Shown here in pieces: positions 38,106 through 47,299 of a stretch of 50,086 bases of DNA. The DNA comes from Piscirickettsiaceae bacterium CG07_land_8_20_14_0_80_44_28 (GTDB lineage: Bacteria > Pseudomonadota > Gammaproteobacteria > Thiomicrospirales > Thiomicrospiraceae). A model generated the notes under the pieces. It ran no database searches, was not told the DNA's origin, and was given only the letters and a program-made list of their open reading frames with translations. The stretch covers positions 1 to 50,086 of the forward strand of contig PEWX01000104.1 of NCBI GenBank assembly GCA_002779995.1, given 5' to 3'. A program made the translations under genes and the position numbers. Every line of letters begins with the position of its first letter. Within the stretch, counting starts at the first letter, position 1.

Positions 38106-39425
38106 TTATAACTTTTGCACAATCAGTTTGGTTAGCCAAGCTTGCATTTCAGGTTGCGTCTGCCACTTATCCAGCGGTTCCAACAAAAAGGCCTGAGTAA
38201 TCAGTTGCATGGCATCGGATCGGCGAATGCCTCTAGCTTGAGCGTAAAAAATCTGATCTTCATCGATTTGCCCAGCCGCACACCCATGAGAGCATTTTAC
38301 ATCATCCGCATAGATTTCCAGTTGGGGCTTAGCATCCACTTTTGCCTTAGGAGACAACAATAGGCTTTTAGTGTCCATTTGCCCATCTGTCTTTTGCGCG
38401 CCTTTGGCGACTTCAATCATGCCATTAAAAACGCCACGCGCTTCGTCAGCTAATACCAACTTATGTAACTGGCGACTATGACCATGCAACGCCTGATGTT
38501 GTGTTAAGGTGCGTGTATCCATCACCTGTTGACCGCGGCCCAATACAATTGAGTCTTGATCGGTCTCGGCAGCATCCCCCTGTTGGGTCGCCACACTTTG
38601 ATGACGTGACAATAAGGCCCCTAACGCAATATAGCTGGTTTCGATATGCGAAGCCGCCGCTTGCACAAAATGCTGATGGTTAAAATAAAAACTGTTCTGA
38701 CTCAACTGTTGCAATACCAACTGTTTGCATTGCGCGTTTTCCCCCACCGTAATGTGACTGATGCCATTCACCCAAGTCGTTACTTCTTCTGTTAAACAAA
38801 CATATTGTTGCAATAGCTGCAACTGTGACGACTGCCCCAAACGGACTTGCAATCTCGGGCTCAGCACCTCAGCGGTTTGGGTTTGAATATATAAAATATG
38901 CAAAGGTGCTTCGACACTGACACGAGCGTCCAATTCAATGGTCACGCCTTGATCAAGCATTAACTCATTCATCCACTGAAAAGCGTCGGCCTTTTCGGAT
39001 AAGTTGATTGTTTGAATCGCATCGGCATCCGCCATTTCAATCGACAACCCATCCGGAATAAAATCAAATCCACCGGATAGTTGTTCTGAAAAAAACCCAT
39101 CCACAAACACCAAACGAATGGTGTCAAAATTGGGTAAAAACGTTTGAATTTGTGCCGTTGTCAACTCAATCGGCTCTTGAACATGCTTTAAGCTAAACGC
39201 TTGCTGCAATAGCGACTGGATGGAAGTATATTGCCAATCTTCATCCTTGCGCGTTGGCAACCCCATTGTCAGCAATTGCTGTTTGGCTGCTTGGCGCTTT
39301 TCAATTAAGGCTTTAACTGCCATCCGCTCATTTAAAGCGTCAGATAAGGCCATTATCTTGTCTAAAAATTGACGAGCAGCCGGACTCATTTTGCGAGGAA
39401 TAATCGAACTCATAGTGCCACTCAT
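38106..39425 (-). CDS. sufD: Fe-S cluster assembly protein SufD
   Basis: Scaffold partner of SufBC. The C-terminal beta-helix core has DAKPQLEIYADDVKCSHGCAAGQIDEDQIFYAQARGI, diagnostic of SufD. 439 residues. The ATG overlaps the sufC stop (ATGA at 39422-39425), so the genes are translationally coupled. Confidence 0.96.
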   Translation of the reverse strand: MSGTMSSIIPRKMSPAARQFLDKIMALSDALNERMAVKALIEKRQAAKQQLLTMGLPTRKDEDWQYTSIQSLLQQAFSLKHVQEPIELTTAQIQTFLPNFDTIRLVFVDGFFSEQLSGGFDFIPDGLSIEMADADAIQTINLSEKADAFQWMNELMLDQGVTIELDARVSVEAPLHILYIQTQTAEVLSPRLQVRLGQSSQLQLLQQYVCLTEEVTTWVNGISHITVGENAQCKQLVLQQLSQNSFYFNHQHFVQAAASHIETSYIALGALLSRHQSVATQQGDAAETDQDSIVLGRGQQVMDTRTLTQHQALHGHSRQLHKLVLADEARGVFNGMIEVAKGAQKTDGQMDTKSLLLSPKAKVDAKPQLEIYADDVKCSHGCAAGQIDEDQIFYAQARGIRRSDAMQLITQAFLLEPLDKWQTQPEMQAWLTKLIVQKL

Positions 39426-40204
39426 TTCTGGTTGTGTTGTAACTGCTGATGCGCTTGAATCATATCGTCATAGCCTTTTTCTTCTAGCGCATGCACCAAC
39501 TCAAATCCACCCGATTGAATAATCTTGCCATCAAATAACACATGGACAAAGTCGGGTTTAATATAATCCAAAAGCCGCTGATAATGCGTTACCACAATAA
39601 AACTGCGATCAGGCGAGCGCAGTGAATTAACACCATTGGCGACCACTTTCATCGCATCAATATCTAAACCGGAATCGGTTTCGTCGAGAATGCACAATTT
39701 AGGCTCAAGTAACGCCATCTGAAAAATATCATTACGCTTTTTTTCACCCCCGGAAAACCCCACATTCACAGAACGGTCCAACAAGTCTTTGGGCATTTTT
39801 AATAAATCAATTTTGGATTGTGCATAGCGATCAAAATCAAACATATCCAACGCCGGCAAACCGTTTTCCTCTCGAATGGCATTCACAGCCGTTTGCATAA
39901 ACAGCTTATTACTGACACCGGGAATTTCAACAGGATATTGAAAGGCCAAAAACACCCCTTTACGGGCGCGTTCTTCCGGGGACAAGGCTAACAGATCGTC
40001 ACCGGAAAATTCGACCGTCCCATCTGTAATTTCATAATCTTCTCGACCCGCAAGCACACTGGAAAGCGTACTTTTACCCGCGCCGTTTGGCCCCATAATG
40101 GCATGAACTTCTCCCGGTTTAATGTCTAGGTTCAAGCCTTTTAAAATGGGTTTATCGATTTCATCCGCTACTTGCGCATGGAGATTTTTTACGGTTAATA
40201 ACAT
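39422..40204 (-). CDS. sufC: Fe-S cluster assembly ATPase SufC
   Basis: ABC-type ATPase that drives the SufBCD scaffold. Walker A is IMGPNGAGKSTLSSVLAG, the signature VGFSGGEKKRNDIFQM (with the KKR variant typical of SufC), and Walker B LCILDETDSGLDIDAM. The ATG at 40204 has GAGAA 6 bases upstream and yields the family N-terminus, so it is preferred to the one at 40216. 260 residues. Confidence 0.97.
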   Translation of the reverse strand: MLLTVKNLHAQVADEIDKPILKGLNLDIKPGEVHAIMGPNGAGKSTLSSVLAGREDYEITDGTVEFSGDDLLALSPEERARKGVFLAFQYPVEIPGVSNKLFMQTAVNAIREENGLPALDMFDFDRYAQSKIDLLKMPKDLLDRSVNVGFSGGEKKRNDIFQMALLEPKLCILDETDSGLDIDAMKVVANGVNSLRSPDRSFIVVTHYQRLLDYIKPDFVHVLFDGKIIQSGGFELVHALEEKGYDDMIQAHQQLQHNQK

Positions 40205-40251
40205 AGTGTTTCTCATTTCATTATTTAAGCCAATTGGTCAGCGCCTAGCGC

Positions 40252-41739
40252 TTACCCAACCGACCCTTCTAAACTGATGGCTAAAAGTTCTTCGGCTTCT
40301 TGAGCGAATTCCAATGGCAGTTCACTAAAGACTTCTTTACAGAAACCATTGACAATCATCGAAATCGCATCCTGTTCGCTAATGCCTCTTTGCTGACAAT
40401 AAAACAGTTGATCTTCACCGATACGTGAGGTCGTTGCCTCATGCTCCATTTTTGCGGTGGCATTTTCCACTTCAATATAGGGGAACGTATGGGCGCCACA
40501 CTGATCGCCAATCAACATCGAATCACATTGGGTGAAATTCCGAGCCCCTTCGGCCGAGGGTAAAATCCGCACCAAACCACGATAGGTATTATCCGATTTA
40601 CCCGCTGATAGACCTTTTGAAATAATAGTGCTGCGCGTATTCTTGCCGATGTGAATCATTTTAGTGCCGGTATCCGCCTGTTGGCGACGATTGGTTAAGG
40701 CAACAGAGTAAAATTCTCCTATAGAATAATCGCCTTTCAAAATACAACTGGGGTATTTCCAAGTGATGGCCGATCCGGTTTCTGCTTGAGTCCAAGATAG
40801 CTTGGCATGAGCCCCTTCACAAATCCCACGTTTGGTTACGAAATTAAGAATCCCTCCTTCACAATCCTCATCTCCCGGATACCAATTTTGCACGGTCGAA
40901 TATTTAACTTCCGCATTCTCATGCACAATCACTTCGACCACGGCGGCATGCAACTGATAACTATCTCTAACCGGGGCTGAACAACCTTCCAAATAACTGA
41001 CATAACTGTTTTTATCCGCAATCAGAATGGTTCGTTCAAACTGACCGGTTTTTGCCTCATTAATGCGAAAATAGGTTGATAAATCGATTGGCGAACGCAC
41101 GTCTTCCGGAATATACACAAAGGTGCCGTCTGAAGCCACTGCCGAATTGAGCGCGGCAAAAAAGTTATCGTGATAAGGCACCACTGTCCCCAAATATTTT
41201 TGCACCAGCTCAGGATAGTCATGTACGGCTTCTGAAAAAGAACAAAAGATAATCCCCAGCTTTTCCAGTTCAGCGCGCTTGGTGGTGGAGACCGAAACGG
41301 AGTCAAAAATCGCATCGACCGCGATATTGGCTTTTTCAGCCGAATCCTCGCCATAAATCGGAACCCCCAAACTGGCAAAGGCTTTGGCCACTTCAGGATC
41401 CATTTCCATTGACAACCCCTTATTGCCAGACGGACAATCACTGCTACAGCTATTACACTCCGGGGCAGAATAGTAGCTATAATCTTGATAATCAATTGCA
41501 TCATAATTGGCTTTCGCCCAATGCGGCTCTTCAAGGGTTTTCCAGTGGGCAAATGCCTTTAACCGAAAATCGAGCATCCACTCCGGCTCATTCTTTTTAG
41601 CCGAAATGGCTCGAACAACCTCTTCGTTTAAGCCTTTTGCAAATGTATCCACAATAGTTTGTGTAAAAAAGCCTTCTTTATAGCTGCTATTTTTACTCAA
41701 AAGGTCATTAATCTCTTGATATTGTGTGGTTTCTGACAT
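40252..41739 (-). CDS. sufB: Fe-S cluster assembly protein SufB
   Basis: Main scaffold subunit of SufBC2D. It has the conserved cysteine-rich segment [14 protein letters not shown] and the C-terminal core with [21 protein letters not shown] and [19 protein letters not shown]. 495 residues, as in E. coli. First gene of the operon, behind a promoter overlapped by an IscR-type palindrome. No iscR gene lies next to it. Confidence 0.97.
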   Translation of the reverse strand: MSETTQYQEINDLLSKNSSYKEGFFTQTIVDTFAKGLNEEVVRAISAKKNEPEWMLDFRLKAFAHWKTLEEPHWAKANYDAIDYQDYSYYSAPECNSCSSDCPSGNKGLSMEMDPEVAKAFASLGVPIYGEDSAEKANIAVDAIFDSVSVSTTKRAELEKLGIIFCSFSEAVHDYPELVQKYLGTVVPYHDNFFAALNSAVASDGTFVYIPEDVRSPIDLSTYFRINEAKTGQFERTILIADKNSYVSYLEGCSAPVRDSYQLHAAVVEVIVHENAEVKYSTVQNWYPGDEDCEGGILNFVTKRGICEGAHAKLSWTQAETGSAITWKYPSCILKGDYSIGEFYSVALTNRRQQADTGTKMIHIGKNTRSTIISKGLSAGKSDNTYRGLVRILPSAEGARNFTQCDSMLIGDQCGAHTFPYIEVENATAKMEHEATTSRIGEDQLFYCQQRGISEQDAISMIVNGFCKEVFSELPLEFAQEAEELLAISLEGSVG

Positions 41740-41771
41740 AGGTTTTATTCATCTATATAATCGTTAATTTA

Positions 41772-41796
41772 ATTTCTGACTATTCTAGTCGGATAT
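41772..41796 (-). promoter_or_regulatory. IscR type-1-like operator upstream of sufB
   Basis: A 25-base imperfect palindrome with GACT and AGTC half sites separated by five bases, flanked by AT ends. It matches the E. coli type-1 IscR consensus (ATA-S-YY-GACT-RWWWY-AGTC-RR-S-TAT) at most positions. It overlaps the predicted -10 box and lies 33 bases before sufB, fitting repression by cluster-loaded IscR. Confidence 0.65.
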
Positions 41797-41810
41797 TCTG
41801 CTTTTGTCTA
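41782..41810 (-). promoter_or_regulatory. Promoter of the suf operon
   Basis: On the minus strand TAGACA (41805-41810) and TAGAAT (41782-41787) are five-of-six matches to the -35 and -10 boxes with the ideal 17-base spacing. The transcript would start about 35 bases before sufB. Confidence 0.65.
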
Positions 41811-41845
41811 GCTTACCTCTCGTCACTTATCCCGAAACAATCGTT

Positions 41846-42577
41846 TCAAAGTTGACTTGCTTCAATGGCCTGCTGAAGCCAGGCCTGGTCAAAATGACAC
41901 CCTAAAACCTCTAAATAAGCCTGTTCAATTTGCGTGTCTGCTGCAAAAAAATCACAACGGCTAGCCGTCATTTCAATGGCAACCGCATGCGCATACTCAT
42001 GCGTTAATAAGCAACCCTGAACCCGCCAAATGTCCATTGCCAAATTATTTCTTGCCGCGTCTAACACCATCATCAAGTGCTCTAAATAGAAAGGCTTCGA
42101 GGCTGATAAATCACCCAACGCGATAGACAATTGTTTTAAGGGCTTTAACTGCTGCCAAAAGGTGTTTAAAGATGTTAAAGAAATGGGTTCTGAAAGCGAC
42201 AACCAAGCTTCGGCATCAACCCTATCCAGCCCCTGCCAGCGCTTTCGCGGCAGTCGGTTACGGTCATTTTTTTTGAGCCAATCTTGCCAAAACACTTGCG
42301 CAGATAAATCCGCCGACGCCACAAAACTCAAAACCACCGCAGTAGATTGCTGGATTAACGCCTTCAGATGCAATTCAGCAGAAGCTGACAACAGGGGGGA
42401 TCTGACATCAATTACACACCATACTTGAGCTTTAAGCCACCCAGGATTTTCTATTTCGCTTTCTTCCCCAAAGGGAAACAATGCCATCTTGGCTTGGGGA
42501 TAAGCTTGACGAAAGACACGCTGAAACCGCTTCTTTCCACTGCCTGGTAACCCAATTAAAACAATTGATTCGGACAC
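41846..42577 (-). CDS. P-loop protein of unknown function, downstream of znuA
   Basis: Residues 6-16 read VLIGLPGSGKK, a Walker A loop, followed by CVIDVRSP, which could hold a Walker B-like aspartate, and VVLSFVASADLS at a position like that of G3E/CobW GTPases. The usual CobW GxxGxGKT serine/threonine is lysine here, and the CXCC metal motif is absent, so assignment to that family is only a guess. 243 residues. It begins 9 bases after znuA on the same strand, so a zinc-linked role is plausible. An exact CCAGGCCTGG at 41879-41888 encodes Gln-Ala-Trp near the C-terminus. Confidence 0.7.
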   Translation of the reverse strand: MSESIVLIGLPGSGKKRFQRVFRQAYPQAKMALFPFGEESEIENPGWLKAQVWCVIDVRSPLLSASAELHLKALIQQSTAVVLSFVASADLSAQVFWQDWLKKNDRNRLPRKRWQGLDRVDAEAWLSLSEPISLTSLNTFWQQLKPLKQLSIALGDLSASKPFYLEHLMMVLDAARNNLAMDIWRVQGCLLTHEYAHAVAIEMTASRCDFFAADTQIEQAYLEVLGCHFDQAWLQQAIEASQL

Positions 42578-42586
42578 GCTCTTTCC

Positions 42587-43534
42587 TTATTTCGGTGATG
42601 GCTGTAAACACTGCACAACGGCTTGCGCCATTTGTCTCATCAATTGCCGGTAATCCAACTGCCCCTGCCCCAAAGGATCCAGCTCACCCACTTCCACTGC
42701 CAAGCCTTGAATAATATAGTGTAACTGTCTATCAGAGAACTGAGGTTCTTTAAACACGCAACGCGCGCCTGTCGATTGAATGATTTTACGTAATGCGAGC
42801 ACCTGTTTAATACTGGGTTTCAGTTCATCTGAAACCTGAACAACCCCAAGATGCTGAAGCCCATAAGCCTGTTCAAAATATTGATAGCCATCGTGTAAAA
42901 GCAAATAGGGTTGTTGCCGAACGGGGGCTAACCAGTCTGTCATTTGTTGGTCTAAACGTTGGTAATCAGCTTGAAGCTGTTGGGTAATGGCGGCTATTTC
43001 AGTGGCTCTATCGGGTTGCAAGCGCGTCAACTGTGCTGCGATCGCCGACACCATTAGACGGGCATTGGCAATCGACAACCAAATATGCGGATCTAAAGCT
43101 TCCTGTTCATGTTCATGTTCATGTTCATGATGATCTTGCTCATCTGTGACCGATTGATTCGATAAGTGTCGTTGCTGGCGGGTCGATCGTGGAAAAACCA
43201 CCAGGCCTGGCAGTTTTTGCATGGCAATCACACGGATCGCCTGACCAGCAGCCTGTGCTTCCGATAAACGCTGTTTCAACGGCTTTTCAATCCAAGTGTC
43301 TACCGAGTTGCCAAGCGTTAACAATAAATCGGCATGCTGTAATGCCACTAAATGAGAAGGTCGAAACTGAAAACCATGCGGAGAGGCGCCAGGCTCTAAT
43401 AGCACGACCAACTCATCTTCATCCGTTAAATAGGGTTGAATCATACCGGCCAAAGGCGGTATGGTCACGGTGACCTGGATTGCGGCGACGGGTAAACTCA
43501 AACAAAACCCTAACAATAAGCTAAAATATCTCAA
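42587..43534 (-). CDS. znuA: High-affinity zinc uptake substrate-binding protein ZnuA
   Basis: Periplasmic zinc-binding lipid-free receptor of the ZnuABC importer. The TTG at 43534 has AGAGG upstream and yields a short signal peptide (RYFSLLLGFCLSLPVAA); the longer frame to 43645 would overlap znuC. Zinc ligands appear in GASPHGFQFRPS, DPHIWLS and LLLHDGYQYFEQAYG. A histidine/glutamate-rich loop (DHHEHEHEHEQ) precedes DPHIW, as in other ZnuA proteins. 315 residues. An exact CCAGGCCTGG at 43201-43210 encodes Pro-Gly-Leu. Confidence 0.92.
   Translation of the reverse strand: MRYFSLLLGFCLSLPVAAIQVTVTIPPLAGMIQPYLTDEDELVVLLEPGASPHGFQFRPSHLVALQHADLLLTLGNSVDTWIEKPLKQRLSEAQAAGQAIRVIAMQKLPGLVVFPRSTRQQRHLSNQSVTDEQDHHEHEHEHEQEALDPHIWLSIANARLMVSAIAAQLTRLQPDRATEIAAITQQLQADYQRLDQQMTDWLAPVRQQPYLLLHDGYQYFEQAYGLQHLGVVQVSDELKPSIKQVLALRKIIQSTGARCVFKEPQFSDRQLHYIIQGLAVEVGELDPLGQGQLDYRQLMRQMAQAVVQCLQPSPK
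43105..43128. repeat. Hexanucleotide tandem repeat (GTTCAT)4 in znuA
   Basis: Four perfect copies encode the His-Glu repeat of the metal-binding loop. Because the unit is six bases, slippage would add or remove His-Glu pairs without a frameshift. Confidence 0.85.
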
Positions 43535-43560
43535 CTCTTTTTCCTCTGAAGAAAACCAAC

Positions 43561-44310
43561 ATGACAGATCAGCCCCTGATAAAAGCCACGCACTTACACC
43601 ACGCCTTCGGTGGTAAAAACGTACTCCATGATGTTTCACTGACATTGAAACCCAATGAAATTGTCACCTTAATCGGTCCTAATGGCGCCGGGAAATCCAC
43701 ACTATTAAAAATTCTACTCAAATTACTGACACCGACTCAAGGCCATGTTTGGCACAAACCCCAACTCCGCATTGGATTTATGCCGCAAAAAATCCACATT
43801 GATGATGCCTTACCCATAAAGGTAAACCGCTTCTTAGAATTGGGACTCAGTTCGCCAAAGCATGGGGGGAATCATAGCACAACACTGCAACAAACGATTG
43901 AGACCTTATCCATACAATCCGTGTTAGAAACCCCCATCCAGCAAGTTTCCGGTGGCGAAATGCAACGCATTTTATTGGCGCGCGCGCTATTACGCTCGCC
44001 AGAGTTACTGGTCTTAGACGAACCCGTTCAAGGGGTGGATCTGAATGGTCAAACCGAGCTTTATCATCTCATCAATCACATTCAGCAACAATTTGGCTGT
44101 GGCATTTTAATGGTGAGTCACGACCTGCATATTGTCATGAAAAGCACCCATAAAGTGCTTTGCCTCAATCAGCATATTTGTTGTTCCGGCACCCCCCAAG
44201 CAATCTCTACCGACCCGGCTTTCCAAACGCTATTTGGCGAAGGATATGAAGAGGTCGCGCTCTATGAACACCACCATAACAATAGCCTTTGTGAGCACAC
44301 CCATGATTGA
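43561..44310 (+). CDS. znuC: Zinc import ATP-binding protein ZnuC
   Basis: ATPase of ZnuABC. Walker A LIGPNGAGKSTLLK, signature VSGGEMQRILLARALL, Walker B LLVLDEPVQGVD and switch VSHDLHIVM are intact. The C-terminus is histidine-rich (YEHHHNNSLCEHTHD), typical of ZnuC. 249 residues. Its start is 26 bases from the divergent znuA start, and its end overlaps znuB by 8 bases. Confidence 0.95.
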   Translation: MTDQPLIKATHLHHAFGGKNVLHDVSLTLKPNEIVTLIGPNGAGKSTLLKILLKLLTPTQGHVWHKPQLRIGFMPQKIHIDDALPIKVNRFLELGLSSPKHGGNHSTTLQQTIETLSIQSVLETPIQQVSGGEMQRILLARALLRSPELLVLDEPVQGVDLNGQTELYHLINHIQQQFGCGILMVSHDLHIVMKSTHKVLCLNQHICCSGTPQAISTDPAFQTLFGEGYEEVALYEHHHNNSLCEHTHD

Positions 44311-45103
44311 GTTAATACTAAATCCGCCGCTGTTTTTAATCCATGCCTTATTGGGCGGGCTTTTAATCGCTTTTATCGCAGCACCTTTAGGGGTTTTTAT
44401 GGTATGGCAAAGACAGTCCTATTTTGGCGCAGCACTGGCGCATTCAGCATTATTAGGACTTGGACTAGGGCTTTTTTTATCGATAAACCTCTCTTTAAGC
44501 GTTATTCTCGTCTCTTTGGGCATCGCAGTGGGCATCCATCTTTTAAAAGCCCATTCTAAATTATCTTCTGATACTTTATTGGGCATACTGGCACACAGCT
44601 CTTTAGCGTTAGGGTTGATTCTTCTGAGCCTTCAGCCACAAGCCCAACTCAACCTCATGGCCTTTTTATTTGGTGACATTTTAAGTATTGATCAACCGGA
44701 TTTAATCTTTATTAGCTTTTTGGCCGTTGCGGTTGCTGTATTCTTCAAACGACATTGGCAAGATCTGCTCAATACCACTTTAAATGCGGAACTGGCGCAA
44801 ATTGAAGGCATTCAAACCCAGAAGGTGCAGCTTTATTATGTTTTGCTATTAGCGCTGATGATTGCGATGGCGATGAAAATGGTCGGCGCCCTTTTGATCA
44901 CATCCCTGTTAATTATTCCTGCCGCCACCGCCCGAAAATATGCCCAGTCACCGGAACAGATGCTAGGTTACAGCCTGATTTTTGGCGGTTTATCGGTTAT
45001 TTTTGGGGTGGTGGCATCATTATTTTGGGACATCCCGACGGGAGCCAGTATTGTTGCAGTGGCAACCCTATTCTTCTTGGGCAGCCTCCTTCGCCGACCT
45101 TAA
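44303..45103 (+). CDS. znuB: Zinc ABC transporter permease ZnuB
   Basis: Membrane channel of ZnuABC, of the ABC-3 permease family, with about eight hydrophobic segments. GVFMVWQRQSYFGAALAHSALLGLGLG and MKMVGALLITSLLIIPAATAR are conserved. The ATG at 44303 lies inside the znuC end; the upstream ATG at 44234 would add 23 charged residues without a ribosome site. 266 residues. Its stop overlaps that of convergent folA. Confidence 0.95.
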   Translation: MIELILNPPLFLIHALLGGLLIAFIAAPLGVFMVWQRQSYFGAALAHSALLGLGLGLFLSINLSLSVILVSLGIAVGIHLLKAHSKLSSDTLLGILAHSSLALGLILLSLQPQAQLNLMAFLFGDILSIDQPDLIFISFLAVAVAVFFKRHWQDLLNTTLNAELAQIEGIQTQKVQLYYVLLLALMIAMAMKMVGALLITSLLIIPAATARKYAQSPEQMLGYSLIFGGLSVIFGVVASLFWDIPTGASIVAVATLFFLGSLLRRP

Positions 45104-45633
45104 AGCGCATCCCCCCTTTGCAAGATCACAAACTCAAACGCATGGGCGTGCTTTTCATCTTGCGGGTGATAATAGCGAGAAGTGATTTGCCAATCATCTG
45201 CTGACCAAGTCGGAAAAACCGTATCCCCCGCCACTTCAGTTTCAACCAAGGTTAGATAGAGCTTATGAGCATAAGGCATCATCTGTTGATACAGTTGACC
45301 GCCCCCCATAATAACCACTTCGGTTGTTTCCGCTAGGCAGCTTTGTAATGCAGATTCCAAACTGGAAAAGACCTCTATGCCTGCTGATTGGAAATCAGCA
45401 TTTCGGCTAATCACCAAATTACGACGATTCGGCAAAGGACGCGCACCAATAGACTCAAAGGTTTTACGCCCCATTATCACTGTCTTATTGAGCGTATTGG
45501 CCTTAAAAAACTTTAAATCATCCGGCAAATGCCAAGGCATCGCATTGTCAGAGCCAATGACCTGATTTTTATCCAGGGCGGCAATCATGGCGATTTGCAC
45601 CTTGTCTCTTAATGTTTGTAGCGTCTCATTCAT
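45100..45633 (-). CDS. folA: Dihydrofolate reductase
   Basis: Reduces dihydrofolate produced by ThyA back to tetrahydrofolate with [45 protein letters not shown] and [16 protein letters not shown] are family motifs. 177 residues, with about ten more N-terminal residues than E. coli DHFR. The start overlaps the thyA stop by ATGA. Confidence 0.96.
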   Translation of the reverse strand: MNETLQTLRDKVQIAMIAALDKNQVIGSDNAMPWHLPDDLKFFKANTLNKTVIMGRKTFESIGARPLPNRRNLVISRNADFQSAGIEVFSSLESALQSCLAETTEVVIMGGGQLYQQMMPYAHKLYLTLVETEVAGDTVFPTWSADDWQITSRYYHPQDEKHAHAFEFVILQRGDAL

Positions 45634-46463
45634 ACGGACACCTGGGCTTTAATATGAGGATGACTTTGATAATGTTCAATTTCAAAGTCATCAAATTGAT
45701 AATCAAAAATCGAATCCGGTTGGCGTTTAATCTTCAACTTAGGTAATGGATAAGGGGTTCGCGTCAATTGCAATTGAGCCTGTTCCAGGGTGTTGTTATA
45801 GAGATGGACATCGCCACCAGTCCAGATAAACTCACCGACATCCAGCCCCGCTTGCTGAGCGATCATATGTGTTAATAATGCATAGCTGGCAATATTAAAG
45901 GGGACACCCAAAAAAGTGTCTGCACTGCGCTGATATAATTGGCAGGACAAGCGACCCTTTGCAACATAAAATTGAAAAAAGGCATGACAGGTCGCCAAAG
46001 CCATCCGCCCCTGCTTAACATTTTGTTGTGGACTGATGGTTTCATCCGGTAAGTCGGCCGGGTTCCAAGCAGAAACCAGCATACGTCGACTATTCGGATT
46101 GGTTTTTAGCGTGTGAATCACTTCAGCAATTTGATTAATCGTCTCGCCATTGGGTTTCTCCCAGGACACCCACTGCTTCCCATAAATGGGACCCAAATCA
46201 CCTGATTCTGTTGCCCATTCATCCCAAATGCGCACCCCATTTTCCTGTAAATAACGGTTATTGGTATCGCCTTTCAAAAACCACAACAATTCATGGATAA
46301 TCGATTTCAAATGCAGTTTTTTGGTGGTCACCATTGGAAAACCGGCTTGCAGATCAAACCGCATCTGATAACCAAATACCGACAGGGTGCCAGTACCCGT
46401 TCGATCCCCCTTAGCGACCCCTTGATCGATAATATGACTTAATAACGTTAAATAAGGTTTCAT
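45630..46463 (-). CDS. thyA: Thymidylate synthase
   Basis: Methylates dUMP to dTMP using methylene-tetrahydrofolate. The catalytic cysteine is in [14 protein letters not shown], where the usual Pro-Cys is Thr-Cys. [19 protein letters not shown] and the C-terminal IKAQVSV follow the family. 277 residues. The start overlaps the lgt stop by ATGA, so lgt-thyA-folA is a tightly coupled operon. Confidence 0.97.
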   Translation of the reverse strand: MKPYLTLLSHIIDQGVAKGDRTGTGTLSVFGYQMRFDLQAGFPMVTTKKLHLKSIIHELLWFLKGDTNNRYLQENGVRIWDEWATESGDLGPIYGKQWVSWEKPNGETINQIAEVIHTLKTNPNSRRMLVSAWNPADLPDETISPQQNVKQGRMALATCHAFFQFYVAKGRLSCQLYQRSADTFLGVPFNIASYALLTHMIAQQAGLDVGEFIWTGGDVHLYNNTLEQAQLQLTRTPYPLPKLKIKRQPDSIFDYQFDDFEIEHYQSHPHIKAQVSV

Positions 46464-47266
46464 CCCTTCACCCTTTTACTATTTGACCGGCGGTATACCC
46501 AAATCAACAATGCCAATCCAAACACAATCATCGGCAATGACAGCACTTGCCCCATAGTCAGCCAATCCCATAGCAAATAGCCTAGCTGAGGATCCGGCAT
46601 CCGATAAAACTCGACAATAAAACGGAACGCGCCATACAGTGCCACAAACAAACCCGTCAAAGCACCCATTGGGCGAGGTTTACGCGCGTAAACCCACAAA
46701 ACAATAAAGAGTAGCACCCCTTCCAATAGGGCTTCAAGTAATTGCGTTGGATACTTATTGACCACTTGATTTAGCAGCGGATCATAAACGCGCATGCCCC
46801 ATTGAGATTCGGTTATTTTGCCCCAAAGTTCGCCATTAATAAAATTGCCAACCCGACCGAAAAACAACCCCGCCGGCACTAATAAAGCGACAAAATCGGT
46901 TACCGCAAATAAAGGCGCTTTGATTTTTCGAGCAAACCAAATCATCGCCACCGATACGCCTAATAAGCCACCATGAAAAGACATGCCGCCTTGCCAAATA
47001 TAAAAAACTTCAACCGGGTTGTGTATATAGTAACTAAAATCATAAAACAGCGTATAACCTAACCGGCCACCCACTATCACCCCTAAAGCACCATAGAACA
47101 AAAAATCACTCACATAATCTGCTGTCCAATACTCAGATGATTTGGCTTTATGCTTGCCAACTGCCCAGAAAAAGGCAAATCCGGCCAAGTACATAAGTCC
47201 ATACCAGTGAATGGTTAAAGGTCCTAATGCTAGGGCGACTGGATCAATTTCAGGATAGGTCCACAT
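46460..47266 (-). CDS. lgt: Prolipoprotein diacylglyceryl transferase
   Basis: Inner-membrane enzyme that adds diacylglycerol to the lipobox cysteine of prolipoproteins. About seven membrane segments are present, and the Lgt signature [15 protein letters not shown] holds the essential arginine and asparagine. The conserved [10 protein letters not shown] loop is present. 268 residues. First gene of lgt-thyA-folA, as in E. coli (lgt-thyA). Confidence 0.97.
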   Translation of the reverse strand: MWTYPEIDPVALALGPLTIHWYGLMYLAGFAFFWAVGKHKAKSSEYWTADYVSDFLFYGALGVIVGGRLGYTLFYDFSYYIHNPVEVFYIWQGGMSFHGGLLGVSVAMIWFARKIKAPLFAVTDFVALLVPAGLFFGRVGNFINGELWGKITESQWGMRVYDPLLNQVVNKYPTQLLEALLEGVLLFIVLWVYARKPRPMGALTGLFVALYGAFRFIVEFYRMPDPQLGYLLWDWLTMGQVLSLPMIVFGLALLIWVYRRSNSKRVKG

Positions 47267-47299
47267 AGAATTTGGCTCTTAAATGAAAGCCATCATGAT

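Noticed and set aside
43450-43650. Zur box between znuA and znuC
   Set aside because: No sequence resembling the GTTATA-palindrome consensus was found in either orientation.
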